Positions 46,914 to 55,238 of a stretch of DNA of 64,000 nucleotides are shown piece after piece. Source of the DNA: JAKAGZ01 sp963772675 (GTDB lineage: Bacteria > Bacteroidota > Ignavibacteria > Ignavibacteriales > Ignavibacteriaceae); NCBI GenBank assembly GCA_963772675.1, contig CAVYYF010000011.1:248001-312000 (forward strand), read 5' to 3'. Every line of letters starts with the position of its first letter. The stretch's first letter is position 1. The position numbers and the translations under genes are program-made. The notes below the pieces were generated by a model, which was not told the DNA's origin, did not search any database, and was given only the letters and a program-made list of their open reading frames with translations.

Positions 46914-47324
46914 TTATTTTTTTGACTTGTTCAGCTTAAACAAAACCGGAACAACTACCTGCACTTTTACAAGTTTATCTCGTTGTTTTGCCGGTGTGAA
47001 TTTTGTCTCTTTCACTGCTTTCATAGCTGCTTCATCACAACCGCTGCCAATTCCTTTGAGCATTATTGTTTTTACAACATCTCCTTTTTCGTCAATAAAG
47101 GCCTGAATGTAAACCTTTCCTTCAATACCTGCTCTTTTTGCAATCTCAGGATAAATAACCTTTTTTTGAATAGCGCTGATTCCACCAATTGGTTCTGCCA
47201 TTACTTCAACTTCTTTTAAATATTTATCGTTTGATTTTTCTGAAGTATTTTTTTCCTGTCCGAAAACATTTGCAGCTAATATTAAAATTATTATGAAAGG
47301 TAGTGTAAATATTTTCTTTTTCAT
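46914..47324 (-). CDS. Exported TonB C-terminal domain protein
   Basis: A 136-residue protein with a signal peptide (cleavage near VFGQ) and a single TonB-C domain: YPEIAKRAGIEGKVYIQAFI, DEAAMKAVKETKFTPAKQ and VKVQVVVPVLFKL. It has no proline-rich linker and no retained transmembrane anchor, unlike classical TonB, so it would be a soluble periplasmic domain. It overlaps the upstream TonB-C copy by four bases and is about 60 per cent identical to it over 100 residues (estimated by eye): a tandem duplication. Confidence 0.82.
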   Translation of the reverse strand: MKKKIFTLPFIIILILAANVFGQEKNTSEKSNDKYLKEVEVMAEPIGGISAIQKKVIYPEIAKRAGIEGKVYIQAFIDEKGDVVKTIMLKGIGSGCDEAAMKAVKETKFTPAKQRDKLVKVQVVVPVLFKLNKSKK

Positions 47325-48179
47325 TTTACCTCCTTAACTGTATTATCAGATAACTTAAAAATAACAGGTACACTTACCTGCACTTTTACCGGTATACCTC
47401 TTTGTCTTCCCGGGATAAACTTTACTTTTTTAATTGCATTCATTGCAGCTTCATCGCAACCTGCTCCTATTCCTTTTAGAACATTGGCTTTGGTTACATT
47501 TCCGTTCTCATCTATAAATGCTTGAATATAAACCCTGCCTTCTATTCCTGCTCTTTTAGCGATTTCAGGGTATTTAATGTTTTTTTGAATTGCAGCGATT
47601 CCACCAATAGGCTCTGGCATTTCCTCTACCGCTACAAAGTATTTGTCATCGGGATTGAACATATTGGCGCCCGCAAGAAAGTCAGGTAATTCTATTTTAG
47701 TTGTTCCATCAGGATTTACTAAAATATTTGCTTTTACATCAGACCAGCATTTAACAGGTGTTCCTTTGATTTTTGCCGGATCAAATTTCCAGTTGCTTAC
47801 CCTTTCAGCAATTGCGTCAGATAATTTTTGTCTGTCGGTATAAACACTAATGCTGTCAGATGTCGATTGCAGTCATGTGGAAAGGCTTCGAGATATCCTT
47901 GATTTTATCAATGCTTCCTTTCTCATTTAAATAAAACCGAAGGGCAATGTTGAATTGCATCGGCTTTTCAGAGTTTTTATCGTAAAGACTTTTTGCCGCA
48001 TTTTCCAGGTCTTTATTCATCTCTTTGCTTGTTGTTTAAGTTTCTTTTGGTGGAGTGTCAACATCATCGATCGAATTGTACATCTCTTCAAGATTAGGTA
48101 CTACTTCTACTTTGTTGGATTTGTTTTCGCAACCTGCAATAAGGAAACCAAAGATTAATATTGCTAAGATTGTTTTCAT
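47321..48179 (-). pseudogene. TonB-C lipoprotein gene broken by a stop and a frameshift
   Basis: The ATG at 48179 starts a lipoprotein signal MKTILAILIFGFLIAGC (lipobox IAGC). After 47 residues comes an in-frame TAA (48036-48038). The same frame then goes on with family-like sequence (NIALRFYLNEKGSIDKIKDI) to a TGA at 47856-47858. From 47857 the next frame continues with ERVSNWKFDPAKIKGTPVK and then a full TonB-C domain (from 47662 on the ORF begins MFNPDDKYFVAVEEMPEPIGG). Two lesions separate one gene into three pieces. Only the last 113 codons could still be made. It lies between the anti-sigma-like gene and the intact TonB-C gene. Confidence 0.8.
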
Positions 48180-48190
48180 TGCATACCTCG

Positions 48191-48646
48191 TTAATTACTT
48201 TTTATAATAACAGCATTAGAGAATTTCCCATTTATTTCAGCCGTCGGTAGAGAATTAAGTAAAATTTGAATTGTTCTATTTTGTTTTTGAATATCCAGGT
48301 GAACCTGGTTGATATCTTCTTTGTATGTTTTTATCTGTGAATAGAAAAACAAGCTAATGCAGAACAAAACAATAATTGCTGCATAAGAAATTACCAGTTT
48401 CATTTTTTGCGTAAAGAACTTATTCTTCCCATTTAAAACTGTCCTTGCCAGAATTCTTTTCTCAAGCTCTTCTGGAAATTCTTCCTGCATTTCGCCGACT
48501 ACAGATTTCAGAAGATGTTGCTGTTTAAAATAATTTCTGGCGATTTCATTATTAGAAAGCGAAATAAATAAGCCAGGTTCTTTGCTTTTTTCCAATTCTC
48601 CATCCAAATACACGTCTATAATCTTTAACAAATCATTTGAATCCAT
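48191..48646 (-). CDS. Anti-sigma-factor-like membrane protein
   Basis: A 151-residue protein directly downstream (12 bases) of an ECF sigma gene. The N-terminal region (LLKIIDVYLDGELEKSK) is like a zinc-less anti-sigma domain; it lacks the HxxxCxxC zinc motif. A single transmembrane helix (about residues 83-103, LVISYAAIIVLFCISLFFYS) divides it from a periplasmic part of about 45 residues with coiled-coil character. The role as anti-sigma factor is inferred from layout and position. Confidence 0.7.
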   Translation of the reverse strand: MDSNDLLKIIDVYLDGELEKSKEPGLFISLSNNEIARNYFKQQHLLKSVVGEMQEEFPEELEKRILARTVLNGKNKFFTQKMKLVISYAAIIVLFCISLFFYSQIKTYKEDINQVHLDIQKQNRTIQILLNSLPTAEINGKFSNAVIIKSN

Positions 48647-48658
48647 GTTATCCTCGTT

Positions 48659-49183
48659 TCATTTTAAGGCTTTTGATAGTTTCAGGATTAATTTTTCCCT
48701 GGCGGAATGAAGCCTGCTTCTTACAAGGTTTTCATCAATTTCGAGCACGGAAGAAATTTCTTCATAGCTCAATCCGCCAAATTCTTTAAGTGTAAAAACT
48801 TCTTTTTGTTCAAAAGGGATATATTCAAGTTCTGCATTAAGTTTTTCTTTCAGGTCCTTTAACTCTATGATTTCTATCAGATCTACCCCCGAACTTAATT
48901 CAATTTCGTCCGTATCTTCGACTCCAAACTGGTCGACCCTTGCACTTTTCCCTCTGTAAAAATTAAATACTTCAAATTTTGCTACTTTAAAAACCCATAT
49001 ATCTATCTTACTTCTGTCATTTATTTTGTCAAAATTCTCAAAAAGTTTCAGGAATACATTCTGGCTGATATCTTCTGCTGTCATTCTGTCTGAAGTCATT
49101 TTAAGCAGATAATTGTAAAGCCGCTTTTTCAGACGATTGAACGCAACGGTAAACTCAATTTTATGATCTTTTGTATTTCTCAA
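48659..49183 (-). CDS. ECF-type RNA polymerase sigma factor
   Basis: A 174-residue sigma70-family factor. Region 2 holds LYNYLLKMTSDRMTAEDISQNVFLKLFENF and IDIWVFKVAKFEVFNFYR (promoter -10 binding). Region 4 is a helix-turn-helix at the C-terminus (FEQKEVFTLKEFGGLSYEEIS, then LVRSRLHSAREKLI). It apparently starts with TTG. It heads an operon with the membrane anti-sigma-like protein and two TonB-C genes. The regulon is unknown. Confidence 0.92.
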   Translation of the reverse strand: MRNTKDHKIEFTVAFNRLKKRLYNYLLKMTSDRMTAEDISQNVFLKLFENFDKINDRSKIDIWVFKVAKFEVFNFYRGKSARVDQFGVEDTDEIELSSGVDLIEIIELKDLKEKLNAELEYIPFEQKEVFTLKEFGGLSYEEISSVLEIDENLVRSRLHSAREKLILKLSKALK

Positions 49184-49395
49184 AATATTTTGATTGCTTT
49201 CAGTTTAATAGACACATCAACCGATCAATAGTTGACGTTGCTGGTAATTTTTACTCTTGGAATTTAACAGAATTTCGATAATATGAAATATTCAATAAAT
49301 TGTGATAATAAGCTATAAACGGTGTTTCCGGCTTCCCTATTTCATTGATTAAAATAGAGTACTTGCGTACTTTTAAAATCAATTAATTCGAAGAT

Positions 49396-50538
49396 ATGAA
49401 GAAAATATTAATATTAGGTTCAACCGGTTCTATTGGGGTAAACTCGTTGAACGTGATAAGACAATACCCGGGAAAATTTAAGGTCGAAGCGCTTACCGTT
49501 AATTCCCGGATCGATCTTCTCGAACCGCAGATAAATGAATTCAAACCCCGGGTAGTAGTAGTAAGAGAGGAAAAACCTGCCGAAGAGTTAAGGATTAAAC
49601 TAAAGGGTCGATGTGAAGTTCTTTCAGGTATTGATGGATTATGCAAATCAGCAGCTGAATGTGATTATGATTTTCTTATTGGTGCTATTGTCGGTTTTGC
49701 AGGGCTTGCGCCAACTATTGAAGCGATAAAAAGAGGAAAGAGAATTGCACTTGCAAATAAAGAAACGCTTGTTGTCGGCGGAGAGCTTATAACTAATTTA
49801 TGCAAAAAACATAACGCTGAAATCATTCCGGTTGATTCGGAACATAGTGCTATTTATCAATGTCTGGTTGGCGAAGATAAAAATGAAGTGGAGAAATTAA
49901 TCATTACCGCATCCGGCGGACCATTTCTGAATAAACATAAATCCGAACTTGAAAATGTTACTGTAGATGAAGCACTGAATCATCCGAACTGGAAGATGGG
50001 AAACAAAATCACAATTGATTCAGCTTCGATGATGAATAAAGGCCTGGAAGTTATTGAAGCTCACTGGCTTTTCGGAATTCCTAAAAACAAAATTGAAGTT
50101 GTGATTCATCCGCAGTCTATTGTACATTCGATGGTGCAGTTTGTAGATGGTTCAATAAAAGCTCAGATGGGAATTCCGGATATGAAGCTTCCTATTCAAT
50201 ATGCGTTAACATATCCTGAAAGATTTGAGAATAAATTTGAAAGAGCTAATTTGCCAAAGATCAATAATCTTTCTTTCTTTGAACCTGATTTTGAAAAGTA
50301 TGAATGTTTGAAACTTGCCTTCGGAACCCTCGAGGCCGGGGGAACTTCACCCTGCATTATGAATGCGGCAAATGAAGTTGCTGTGGATAAATTTTTAAAT
50401 AGGAAAATAAAGTTTTCACAAATCCCGACTTTAATTGAAAAAGCATTAAATAAAATTGAAAATCATAAAGAGCCCGATCTTAACACAATTTTTGAATGTG
50501 ACAAAGAAACAAGGGATTTTGTAACGAGTTTAATTTAA
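49396..50538 (+). CDS. dxr: 1-deoxy-D-xylulose-5-phosphate reductoisomerase
   Basis: NADPH-dependent second step of the MEP isoprenoid pathway. The NADPH motif is LGSTGSIGVNSLNV; GKRIALANKETLVVGG, IPVDSEHSAIYQCL (metal ligands Asp/Glu), TASGGPF and HPNWKMGNKITIDSASMMNKG are all canonical. The 380-residue length is standard. It is 18 bases upstream of rseP, the common dxr-rseP pair. Confidence 0.97.
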   Translation: MKKILILGSTGSIGVNSLNVIRQYPGKFKVEALTVNSRIDLLEPQINEFKPRVVVVREEKPAEELRIKLKGRCEVLSGIDGLCKSAAECDYDFLIGAIVGFAGLAPTIEAIKRGKRIALANKETLVVGGELITNLCKKHNAEIIPVDSEHSAIYQCLVGEDKNEVEKLIITASGGPFLNKHKSELENVTVDEALNHPNWKMGNKITIDSASMMNKGLEVIEAHWLFGIPKNKIEVVIHPQSIVHSMVQFVDGSIKAQMGIPDMKLPIQYALTYPERFENKFERANLPKINNLSFFEPDFEKYECLKLAFGTLEAGGTSPCIMNAANEVAVDKFLNRKIKFSQIPTLIEKALNKIENHKEPDLNTIFECDKETRDFVTSLI

Positions 50539-50555
50539 CAGGAGAAACCCGCTTA

Positions 50556-51911
50556 ATGGAATATGTAATTTACTTTGCGATAACGATAGGAATTCTGGTA
50601 TTCATCCATGAGTTCGGACACTTTATTGCTGCCAAAGCATGCGGAATGAGAGCCGAGGTTTTTGCAATAGGTTTTGGAAAAAGATTGTTCGGTTGGAATA
50701 AAATTAATGGATTCACATTTGGAGATCTTCCCGAAGACTTTGACGGCGGAGATCATACTGATTACAGGCTGAGTTTACTACCTCTTGGCGGTTATGTAAA
50801 AATAGCCGGAATGGTTGATGAAAGCTTCGATACTGAATTTGCTGATAAAGAACCACAGCCATATGAATTCAGGGCCAGACCGGTTTACCAGAAAGTGATT
50901 GTGATCACTGCTGGTGTACTGATGAATCTGCTTTTGGCCTTGTTTGTATTTTGGGGAGGAAATTATTTTCACGGAAAAGAAGTAACAAAAACAACGACTA
51001 TCGCTTATGTTGTTCCTCACTCAACTGCTGATTCATTAGGCTTTCAGACTAACGATAAAATTTTAGCGATAAATGGAAAAACAGTTAGTGACTGGGGAGA
51101 TGTAAGTTCTGAAATACTTGTTACTACCCTTGGTGAAGATCTTAACGTAAGGCTTGAAAGAAAGGGACAGGTAGAAACTTTGCATATTCCGCGTTCTAAA
51201 GTTCCTGATAGTAAAGATGGAAGGTTGTTTTTATATCCAACAGGTGTGAGACCGGGAATCTCCGAGGTTTTAGCAAACTCGCCTGCAAATAAAGCCGGAA
51301 TAGAAAGCGGTGATATAGTGCTTGATATGAATGCTACGCCGGTTTATACAGGTGAACAGGCAATTGATATAATTCATCAAAGTAAGGGTAAGGCAATTCA
51401 ACTGGCGGTGCTGCGTGATAAGGATACTTTAAATATGGCAGTAACTCCGGGAAGCGATGGATTAATCGGTGTTGGAATTGGAACAGTCTTTCTGGGCAAA
51501 GTTGATTATAAAAAATATGGCTTCTTTGAATCTTTTTATTATGGCTGGCTTGATATTGTAAGAGTAACTGATTTGACGGCTACTATGTTTGGAAGAGTTA
51601 TAAAAGGCCAACTTGCATTTGGAAAAGTTTTTGGCGGGCCTGTTAAGATCGCCAAGTACGCTGCAAAATCAGCCGATAATGGTTTTTCAACATTTATGAA
51701 TTTTCTTGCATTGCTAAGCCTTAGCCTTGCAATAATAAACATAATGCCATTTCCCGTTCTTGACGGTGGGCATCTTTTGATAATTATCATAGAGGCAATA
51801 TTCAAAAGAGAAATTCCGATAAAGGTGAAGATAGCAATACAGAATGTCGGATTTGTTATTCTTTTATTGCTAATGGCTTTTATTATCTATAATGATATTA
51901 TCACTATGTGA
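50556..51911 (+). CDS. rseP: Site-2 protease RseP
   Basis: Intramembrane zinc metalloprotease that cuts anti-sigma factors and signal-peptide remnants. The active site has HEFGH (His18, Glu19, His22) in the first membrane helix and NIMPFPVLDGGH in a late helix. Two PDZ domains lie between (VVPHSTADSLGFQTNDKIL and VLANSPANKAGIESGDIVLDM). The 451-residue size is standard. A possible substrate, the anti-sigma-like protein, is coded 2 kb away, but this link is only suggested by proximity. Confidence 0.95.
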   Translation: MEYVIYFAITIGILVFIHEFGHFIAAKACGMRAEVFAIGFGKRLFGWNKINGFTFGDLPEDFDGGDHTDYRLSLLPLGGYVKIAGMVDESFDTEFADKEPQPYEFRARPVYQKVIVITAGVLMNLLLALFVFWGGNYFHGKEVTKTTTIAYVVPHSTADSLGFQTNDKILAINGKTVSDWGDVSSEILVTTLGEDLNVRLERKGQVETLHIPRSKVPDSKDGRLFLYPTGVRPGISEVLANSPANKAGIESGDIVLDMNATPVYTGEQAIDIIHQSKGKAIQLAVLRDKDTLNMAVTPGSDGLIGVGIGTVFLGKVDYKKYGFFESFYYGWLDIVRVTDLTATMFGRVIKGQLAFGKVFGGPVKIAKYAAKSADNGFSTFMNFLALLSLSLAIINIMPFPVLDGGHLLIIIIEAIFKREIPIKVKIAIQNVGFVILLLLMAFIIYNDIITM

Positions 51912-51959
51912 GGAAGGATAAATCCCAATCCTGTAAGAGATATAATATTTTTAGAGAAA

Positions 51960-52865
51960 TTATCCTCTGATCTCTTTTACAATTGTACGAATGTGTTCCG
52001 GTGTTGTTCCGCAGCATCCACCGACAATGTTTGCCCCGGCATTCACTAATTTTTTTATTTTCGGCGCCATCAATTCGGGTGTTTCCGGGAAAACAGTTTT
52101 AGCATCTTTCACTATCGGCATGCCGGCATTCGCGTGCACAAGCACGGGTGTTGTTTTGTCAATTTCTCTTATTGCTTCAACTATTTCCACCATCTGATCG
52201 AAACCAATACCGCAGTTTGCACCGATAATGTCAGCGCCTGCTTTCTTCACAGCATTTATCATTTCTTCCGGGGAAACACCCATCATTGTCCGGTAGTAAC
52301 CTTGTACAGTTTTATTGTAGGTGAAAGTGCTGATCACTTCAAGATCGGTAAATTCTTTTGCTGCTTTAATTGCCAGGCATGCTTCATCGGTTGCCGACAT
52401 TGTTTCTACGCAAATGACATCGGCTCCACCTTTTGCCAAACCTTCAACCTGTATTCTAAAACCATCATATACTTCTTCTTCAGAATGTTCCTCCATAATT
52501 AAAATTGCACCCGATGGCCCGATTGAACCAAGAACAAAATGATCGTCTCCTGCAGCCTCTCTTGAAATTGATGCACCAGCTTCATTAAGTTCAAAAGCGC
52601 GATCCTGCAATCCATAATGTTTCAACCTGATGGGATGAGCACCGAATGTGTTTGTAAGTATCATATCTGAGCCGGCATCAATATAACTATTAGCTATTCC
52701 AAGCACTTCTTGTCTATGTGTAACATTCCATATTTCTGGACAGTCGCCAACTTCCAGTCCGAGCTCATGAAGAAATGTTCCCCATCCACCGTCTGAAATC
52801 AGAATTTTGCCTTCTCCAAGTTTTTTAAGTATTGATCTTTTGGCTTTATTTTCAGGTAAGCTCAT
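51960..52865 (-). CDS. Homocysteine S-methyltransferase domain protein
   Basis: A 301-residue zinc-dependent Hcy methyltransferase, equal to the first module of MetH standing alone. The N-terminal ILISDGGWGTFLHELGL and TNTFGAHPIRL are typical. The zinc ligands are the Cys of IGANCGIG and the two Cys of GGCCGTTPEHI. It is the last gene of the corrinoid operon and is predicted to take a methyl group from the corrinoid protein at 53171 to form methionine. Betaine or S-methylmethionine could be a direct donor, but the gene context favours methylcobamide. Confidence 0.88.
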   Translation of the reverse strand: MSLPENKAKRSILKKLGEGKILISDGGWGTFLHELGLEVGDCPEIWNVTHRQEVLGIANSYIDAGSDMILTNTFGAHPIRLKHYGLQDRAFELNEAGASISREAAGDDHFVLGSIGPSGAILIMEEHSEEEVYDGFRIQVEGLAKGGADVICVETMSATDEACLAIKAAKEFTDLEVISTFTYNKTVQGYYRTMMGVSPEEMINAVKKAGADIIGANCGIGFDQMVEIVEAIREIDKTTPVLVHANAGMPIVKDAKTVFPETPELMAPKIKKLVNAGANIVGGCCGTTPEHIRTIVKEIRG

Positions 52866-52879
52866 ATTAGCACTTCTTT

Positions 52880-53134
52880 TTAGTTGAAATTTTCTTCTAA
52901 TTCATTTTTTATTATTTCTGCAACTTCTTCAGGTGTTCCTTCTTGTTCCCGTTCATCACTCCATTTCCATTGTTCAAGATAGCTAGTTTCGTCAGTCAAT
53001 CCTTTTTCTTTTGCAACTTTGTCGATCTTGGCCATAAATTTTGGCGACAACTCTACTTTTGTTTCATCGAAATCATCCCAGGCTTTTACCTGTGAAGGAA
53101 TATCCTGCCAGTATAATATTTGATAAAATGCCAT
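52880..53134 (-). CDS. Small protein of the virulence-factor (PF13769-like) family
   Basis: An 84-residue acidic protein beginning MAFYQILYWQDIPSQVKAWD, which resembles the conserved start of a family labelled virulence factor. The name does not describe a known function. Members sit in corrinoid-methyltransferase operons of other bacteria (from memory of such operons). It lies between the corrinoid protein and the homocysteine methyltransferase, spaced 36 and 14 bases. An upstream in-frame TTG/ATG (53164) would add 10 residues, but the shorter start fits the family. Confidence 0.7.
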   Translation of the reverse strand: MAFYQILYWQDIPSQVKAWDDFDETKVELSPKFMAKIDKVAKEKGLTDETSYLEQWKWSDEREQEGTPEEVAEIIKNELEENFN

Positions 53135-53170
53135 AATTATATTTTTATTTAAGTAAAAAAACAATAAGTT

Positions 53171-53806
53171 CTATTCTTTCCCTACAAATTGCAGAAACAA
53201 ATCAACTGCACTGCTCGCATCAGAGCCATAGCCGTCCGCTCCAATTTCATCTGCAAACATTTGACTTACAGGCGCACCGCCAATTGCCATTTTAATATGT
53301 CCTTTATCTTTAAATCCGTCAACAACTGTTTTCATATATGTCATCGTGGTTGTCAGTAGAGCGCTCATGCCGATGATATCCGGTTTACATTTTTCAGCCG
53401 CAGCCATAAATTTTTCCAGGCTCTGATCAACTCCTATATCGTGCACTTCAAATCCTGCACCTTCTGCCATCATACAAACAAGGTTTTTACCGATGTCGTG
53501 CAAATCACCGCGTACAGTTCCCATTAACAACACTCCTTTGGACTCTGTGATTGAATCTTTTGACGAAAGGAGTGGTTTTAAAACTGCCATTCCAGCTTTC
53601 ATTGCTCGTGCTGCAATCAACACTTCGGGCACATAAAGAATATTGTATTTGAAATCTTCTCCAACTACACTCATACCAGCTATTAAACCTTCATTCAAAA
53701 CTTCCTGAACGCTTCGCCCTTCGGCTAAAGCATCTTTTGTCATCTGTTCTACTTCTTTCGCCTTCCCTTCATAAAGGTATTGATTCATTAAAGCATAATC
53801 GGGCAT
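53171..53806 (-). CDS. Cobalamin-binding (corrinoid) methyl-carrier protein
   Basis: A 211-residue corrinoid protein of the MtaC/MtbC/MetH-B12 type. A helical cap domain (about 1-90, YEGKAKEVEQMTKDALAEG) precedes the Rossmann B12 domain with the cobalt-ligand motif GDLHDIGKNLV (DxHxxG), then GMSALLTTTMTYM and AIGGAPVSQMFADEIGADGYG. It carries the methyl group between the donor enzyme (53831) and the homocysteine methyltransferase (51960). Confidence 0.93.
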   Translation of the reverse strand: MPDYALMNQYLYEGKAKEVEQMTKDALAEGRSVQEVLNEGLIAGMSVVGEDFKYNILYVPEVLIAARAMKAGMAVLKPLLSSKDSITESKGVLLMGTVRGDLHDIGKNLVCMMAEGAGFEVHDIGVDQSLEKFMAAAEKCKPDIIGMSALLTTTMTYMKTVVDGFKDKGHIKMAIGGAPVSQMFADEIGADGYGSDASSAVDLFLQFVGKE

Positions 53807-53830
53807 TTGCGATTTCCTTTTTACAAAATT

Positions 53831-54877
53831 TTAACGTTTGGAATTAAATTCATCCAATGCTTTCTGCATTGCAACAATATTTTCTTTCGGCATTCCCGGG
53901 CTTGTTCCTCCTCCCACTGAAAGTATTATTCCTTCACCGTCGCTTTTTTCGAGAACTTCCATCGTTGCGTCGAAAACTTCATCTTGAGTTCCACGAACAC
54001 CGATTTCAAGAGGATTAACATTTCCCATTAAGCACATACGATCGCCAATTCTGTCTTTAACTTCGGATATATCGGTTTGTTTTCCCCAGTTGAGAACATT
54101 GAAACCGCAATCTGGCAAATGTTCAAGACAGGCATTTACGTCAGCATCGTTATGGTATATTTTTACCCAGTCTTTCGGAAAAGCATCACATATTTTTTTC
54201 AAATATGGATGAGCAAATTCCATGTAATGATCCTCATTAATAAAACCGACTATATCATCAAGAATAAAAATTGATTCAACCTGGTCGCCCATAATTTTTG
54301 CTTGGGCTTTCAGCCAATCAATTATAAGATTTGTGCAAAGGTCGATCAACTTGTGTGCCCACTCAGGTTTTTCAACAATGTCAATCATAAAGTTTGTAGT
54401 GCTTCTTACAAAACCTGCTGTACAAAGAGGGCCTCTTGATGTGACAATTGGAAGTGTATACCCGCTATCGAAAATGCGTTGCTTCTGCATTTTGATACGG
54501 TGCAGTGTCATTGCCATAAAAGCATCATATTCAACTTCGTATTCTGGGAAATTATCTATGTCTTCGATATTATAAAGGGTATGATATTCACTCGGAGTAT
54601 TATCCTGCCAGAATTTTATTTTGGTTCCTAATGCAGAAGGTTCTGCGGCCATTCCATATTCCATCCACCATGAAGGGATAAAAATGATGTCAGGGAATTC
54701 CTGGTGAATTTTAAGATTTGATTGAAACCATAATTCCGGGTCTAGATAGTAATCCATATGTTTTATACCAAGATAACCGGGTATCCATGGGCTGTCAATA
54801 ATCAGCGCCATAGGAATTTTATCCATCTTTTCCATCCGGGCGGCTTTCTTAAATATTTCCCATTGTTCTGGTCTCAT
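53831..54877 (-). CDS. UroD-family methyltransferase (substrate unknown)
   Basis: A 348-residue protein with the uroporphyrinogen-decarboxylase/MtaA barrel. Corrinoid methyltransferases of this fold usually bind zinc through an HxC pair and a late Cys. Here the equivalent places read VKIYHNDADVNAC and SVGGGTSPGMPKENI, so the two thiolates appear replaced by Asp and Gly. It is therefore unlikely to be a plain thiol-activating MtaA-like enzyme and may act on the donor side. It sits 24 bases upstream of the corrinoid protein. Confidence 0.82.
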   Translation of the reverse strand: MRPEQWEIFKKAARMEKMDKIPMALIIDSPWIPGYLGIKHMDYYLDPELWFQSNLKIHQEFPDIIFIPSWWMEYGMAAEPSALGTKIKFWQDNTPSEYHTLYNIEDIDNFPEYEVEYDAFMAMTLHRIKMQKQRIFDSGYTLPIVTSRGPLCTAGFVRSTTNFMIDIVEKPEWAHKLIDLCTNLIIDWLKAQAKIMGDQVESIFILDDIVGFINEDHYMEFAHPYLKKICDAFPKDWVKIYHNDADVNACLEHLPDCGFNVLNWGKQTDISEVKDRIGDRMCLMGNVNPLEIGVRGTQDEVFDATMEVLEKSDGEGIILSVGGGTSPGMPKENIVAMQKALDEFNSKR

Positions 54878-54911
54878 GTTTCTTCCTCTTTTATGCTAAT
54901 AAAAAATATCG

Positions 54912-55238
54912 TTAGGGTGAAACAAGTATTTCATTATCAGTAATTTTTAATTCGACTTCAGCAGATTTTGCAGCTTCCTGTAATGCAGTGTTTAACATTT
55001 CAACCGGATCTTTACTAATTTCCAGTCTTCTCATTAGTCCTTCACCTTTTTTCGTGCCGACAACCAGCATTATTTTCAAACCTTTTCTCTTGCAGGAAAT
55101 TCTTGTCCCATCTTCAAGTTTTACATTCATAGGTTTTATGAAAGCATCTGTGTAATGAACGCCGATACCGGATTTGTCTGTAAAGGCAGGAGGAAGTTTT
55201 TCTTTTGCTGTTTGGTTAATGTCGCAAATTTTAATCAC
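54912..55238 (-). CDS. Conserved-looking 108-residue protein in the corrinoid operon, unknown
   Basis: No family recognised. It is a small mixed alpha/beta protein, with SGIGVHYTDAFIKPMN in the first third, ISCKRKGLKIMLVVGTKKGE in the middle and an acidic/amphipathic last helix (VEMLNTALQEAAKSAEVELKI). One Cys at about residue 50. It overlaps the MetH-activation-like gene by eight bases and is 34 bases upstream of the UroD-family gene, so it is very probably part of the system. Confidence 0.8.
   Translation of the reverse strand: MIKICDINQTAKEKLPPAFTDKSGIGVHYTDAFIKPMNVKLEDGTRISCKRKGLKIMLVVGTKKGEGLMRRLEISKDPVEMLNTALQEAAKSAEVELKITDNEILVSP

Noticed and set aside
52134..52502. Plus-strand 122-codon frame rich in Cys, His and Phe
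   Set aside because: Antisense to the homocysteine methyltransferase gene, without ribosome binding site.
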